This document shows, piece after piece, positions 29,988 to 31,721 of a DNA stretch of 31,721 nucleotides (its first letter is position 1; each line of letters starts with the position of its first letter). The notes under the pieces are model-generated. The model did no database searches and was not told the DNA's origin. It worked only from the letters and a program-made list of their open reading frames with translations. A program made the translations under genes and the position numbers. This stretch comes from Caulobacter segnis (GTDB lineage Bacteria; Pseudomonadota; Alphaproteobacteria; Caulobacterales; Caulobacteraceae): contig NZ_QFQZ01000057.1 of NCBI RefSeq assembly GCF_003243465.1, positions 1-31,721 on the forward strand, read 5' to 3'.

Positions 29988-31676
29988 ATGAGCGCAAACG
30001 TCCTGATTTACCGTCGCTTTTCCACCGATGAGCAGGAGCAAGGCGACACTCTGACCCGGCAATCCCGCATGTGTGAGCAGTTCGCACAGGGTAAGGGATG
30101 GTCCGTTACCGGAACCCTCACTGACAGAGGCAAGTCAGCCTTCAAGGGCGAGCATCTGCTACCTGACGCCGAACTCGGACAGTTCGCGGCGAAGGTAGAA
30201 CGCGGTGAAATCCCGCGTGGGACTGTCCTGCTTGCTGAGCGGTTGGACCGCTTGTCTCGTCGCCCCGTGCAGGAAGCAATGGCCTGGATTCACGGGATAA
30301 CCAGCAAGGGCGTTCAAATCGCTCTTGCTGACACTGGTCAGGTGTTCACCGCAAACCCGACCATTGAGACGTTCCTGGGCACGGCCATACGTGCTGCACA
30401 GAACCACGAAGAGAGTGCCAAAAAATCGCAGCGCATGATCAGCGCCAAGACGCGACTCTGGAATTTGGCTGAACGCAAGCAAGGCGCCTGGACCAACCTC
30501 GCCGGTCGGGTTCCCCTTTGGCTGGAGCGAAACGCGGAGTGCAACGGCTGGATCGAGAACGACGAGCGTATCAAGATCGTCAACGACATCTTCCAGTGGT
30601 CGGCCGATGGGATCGGTGCCGTGACCATCGCCAAGCGGCTGAACGAAATACCCGTCGAGCCCTGGGGTGTTTGGCGAAAGAAGCCGGGTTGGGGCCGCAC
30701 GGCTATCCGGCAACTCATCAACAATCCGGCTGTTGAAGGTGACTTCGTTCCCGAGGCAGGCATGTTCCTGGGGAAGGTGCTGCATGGCTTCTATCCGCGC
30801 ATCGTGGACGCCGATCTCGTCGCCAAAGCACGAGCAGCCGAGAAGTCGCGAAAACACACCAAGGGCCAGCGCGCAAAGTCGGGTTACTCAAACCTGTTCG
30901 CGGGGCTGACGTTCTGCGGCAAGTGCGGAAACACGGCCTACCTCTCGTCCAGCACCAACAGGAAGGGTGTCAAATACACCTACATTCGGTGCCAGATTTC
31001 CGGTGAGGGTAGGTGCGAGGAGCGAGGGTATTTTGCCTATGAGGCGTTCGAGCAGACAGCCCTAGACATCTGCCTAGACCTCGCGATGGACGACCGCTTT
31101 TTCCAAGTCACGGGCGAGCTGCGCGAAGCTCAGATCAAGCGGGCTGAGTTGGAAAAGGTCATCGCTGACAAGCGGGCTCGCCGTAAGCGCATTATGTCGA
31201 ATTTCGATGAGGACGACCAAGACGCGCTCGACATGGCGCGCGACCTCAAGACCGAGATAGACGGGCTCACAGAGGAGCTTCAGCAGACAATCGGGGACAT
31301 TGAGCGCGCCTCGGGCAAGGTGGGTGCCGTTGAGCATCTAAGGCGCGTCAACGACATCCGCGAAGCCGCCATGTCCGATGATCCGCTGGTGAGCCAACAG
31401 GCACGTTCCAAGCTCCGTCAGGCGTTTTCCGCGATCATCAATAGTGTTCGGATCGAGCGCACCAACGATGGCGAGAAGGTCTTTGTCATCGCGTTCCTGG
31501 GCGGTGTCCTGGGTGTTCGGATCGACACCCAAGGCCAAGTCATCGACAGCGTGTCTCACGCGCTTGGAAAGCCCCTGTGGCAGCACTTGCCGGCTGACCA
31601 ACAAGCGCTGGCTGAACCGCTTATCCGACGGATCAAAGAGCACCTGATCTTCCCCCGAAAAAGTGGACGGGGTTAA
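29988..31676 (+). CDS. Large serine recombinase, 3' end truncated by an IS
   Basis: A site-specific DNA integrase or excisionase of the large serine family, 562 codons as it stands. Seen: catalytic domain at 1-150 with nucleophile S12 (YRRFSTDEQ), TLTRQ, LAERLDRLSRR and SAKKSQRM; a recombinase domain at about 155-290; a zinc ribbon with C310, C313, C335 and C343; then a long coiled coil (about 370-450). The start is ATG 29988, giving MSANVLIYRRFS; earlier in-frame codons lie in radC antisense. Its closeness to the radC break suggests that it made the insertion. Residues 553-562 (LIFPRKSGRG) and the stop come from the inverted repeat of an IS3-type element starting at 31645, so the natural C-terminus is lost, probably only a few residues by family length. 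Activity is uncertain. Confidence 0.88.
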   Translation: MSANVLIYRRFSTDEQEQGDTLTRQSRMCEQFAQGKGWSVTGTLTDRGKSAFKGEHLLPDAELGQFAAKVERGEIPRGTVLLAERLDRLSRRPVQEAMAWIHGITSKGVQIALADTGQVFTANPTIETFLGTAIRAAQNHEESAKKSQRMISAKTRLWNLAERKQGAWTNLAGRVPLWLERNAECNGWIENDERIKIVNDIFQWSADGIGAVTIAKRLNEIPVEPWGVWRKKPGWGRTAIRQLINNPAVEGDFVPEAGMFLGKVLHGFYPRIVDADLVAKARAAEKSRKHTKGQRAKSGYSNLFAGLTFCGKCGNTAYLSSSTNRKGVKYTYIRCQISGEGRCEERGYFAYEAFEQTALDICLDLAMDDRFFQVTGELREAQIKRAELEKVIADKRARRKRIMSNFDEDDQDALDMARDLKTEIDGLTEELQQTIGDIERASGKVGAVEHLRRVNDIREAAMSDDPLVSQQARSKLRQAFSAIINSVRIERTNDGEKVFVIAFLGGVLGVRIDTQGQVIDSVSHALGKPLWQHLPADQQALAEPLIRRIKEHLIFPRKSGRG

Positions 31677-31721
31677 GCCGCTCTGCGTTCCATCTCGGCG
31701 GGGCTGATATAGCCCAGAGCC
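31645..31721. mobile_element. IS3-family insertion sequence, right end (runs out of window)
   Basis: TGATCTTCCCCCGAAAAAGT (31645-31664) followed by GGACGGGG resembles the terminal inverted repeat of IS3-group elements (TGATCTTAC...AGTGGAC). It is directly followed on the minus strand by the 3' end of an IS3 OrfB transposase. The other end and the target duplication lie outside the window. Confidence 0.75.
31673..31721 (-). CDS. IS3-family transposase OrfB, C-terminal end (partial)
   Basis: The minus strand encodes ALGYISPAEMERRAA and then TAA. This matches the usual C-terminus of IS3-family OrfB integrase-type transposases (the ALGYxSPxEFE block after the DDE catalytic core). Only 15 residues are inside the window, and the rest continues beyond base 31721. 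Its stop codon overlaps the recombinase stop on the opposite strand, inside the IS end. Confidence 0.8.
   Translation of the reverse strand, partial: ALGYISPAEMERRAA

Noticed and set aside
29940..29990. tRNA as integration site of the element
   Set aside because: No tRNA-like cloverleaf or CCA end; the split gene is radC.

Overview
The window looks like a chromosomal segment of a Caulobacterales alphaproteobacterium, most likely Caulobacter or a close relative. The basis is very high GC coding sequence, a gene transfer agent (GTA) tail locus of Rhodobacter/Caulobacter type, a ccmI-ccmE-ccmF-ccmH (cycHJKL) operon followed by degP, a response regulator and a histidine kinase with glnE nearby (an arrangement typical of alphaproteobacteria), and many short palindromic intergenic repeats. 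No rRNA, tRNA or CRISPR array was seen.

Layout. 1-4150: the last two genes of a GTA/prophage-like tail module (NlpC/P60 peptidase, 5' end outside the window, and a 1236-aa host-specificity protein). 4249-5175: a DnaJ-class co-chaperone. 5304-6697: an AT-richer three-gene island read here as a toxin-antitoxin-chaperone (TAC) module: HigB/RelE-like toxin, XRE antitoxin with a long C-terminal tail, and a SecB-like chaperone. 6846-9256: a secreted PepSY protein, an OmpR-type regulator and a PhoQ/FeuQ-like kinase. 9446-10777: an unrecognised helical protein. 10953-15125: ccmIEFH, with 4-bp overlaps at every junction, for cytochrome c haem ligation. 15300-19188: a DegP/HtrA protease and a second two-component pair. 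19332-20964: a BlaR1-like M56 membrane peptidase under a BlaI-type operator but without blaI, and an orphan hypothetical gene. 21017-23893: glnE, which controls glutamine synthetase by adenylylation. 24122-26271: an EF-hand protein, an ECF sigma factor, a one-TM possible anti-sigma protein and a metal-sensor-like membrane protein. 26344-28069: msrP-msrQ, periplasmic methionine sulfoxide repair, preceded by an ECF-type promoter. 28151-29407: a secreted M19 dipeptidase. 29661-31721: the 3' part of radC cut by a large serine recombinase gene, whose own 3' end is cut by an IS3-family element running out of the window.

Two families of palindromic repeats run through the window. Family 1 (about 105-120 bp, C5/G5-rich nested inverted repeats) is present as three full copies and one end fragment. 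Three of the four contribute in-frame codons to a protein end: CcmH N-terminal region, MsrQ C-terminus and NlpC N-terminal region. Family 2 (100-140 bp; each arm is itself a hairpin, usually ending GGGACCCA or similar) is present four times. The stems of the two arms differ but stay self-complementary, which points to selection or mechanistic constraint on structure.

Much of the chromosomal content concerns the cell envelope: periplasmic protein quality control, cytochrome c maturation, oxidised-methionine repair and metal or envelope stress signalling. The accessory layer (TAC island, orphan M56 and hypothetical gene, radC-integrated element, IS, repeats) sits between these blocks. All family assignments were made by eye from motifs; no database search was run.
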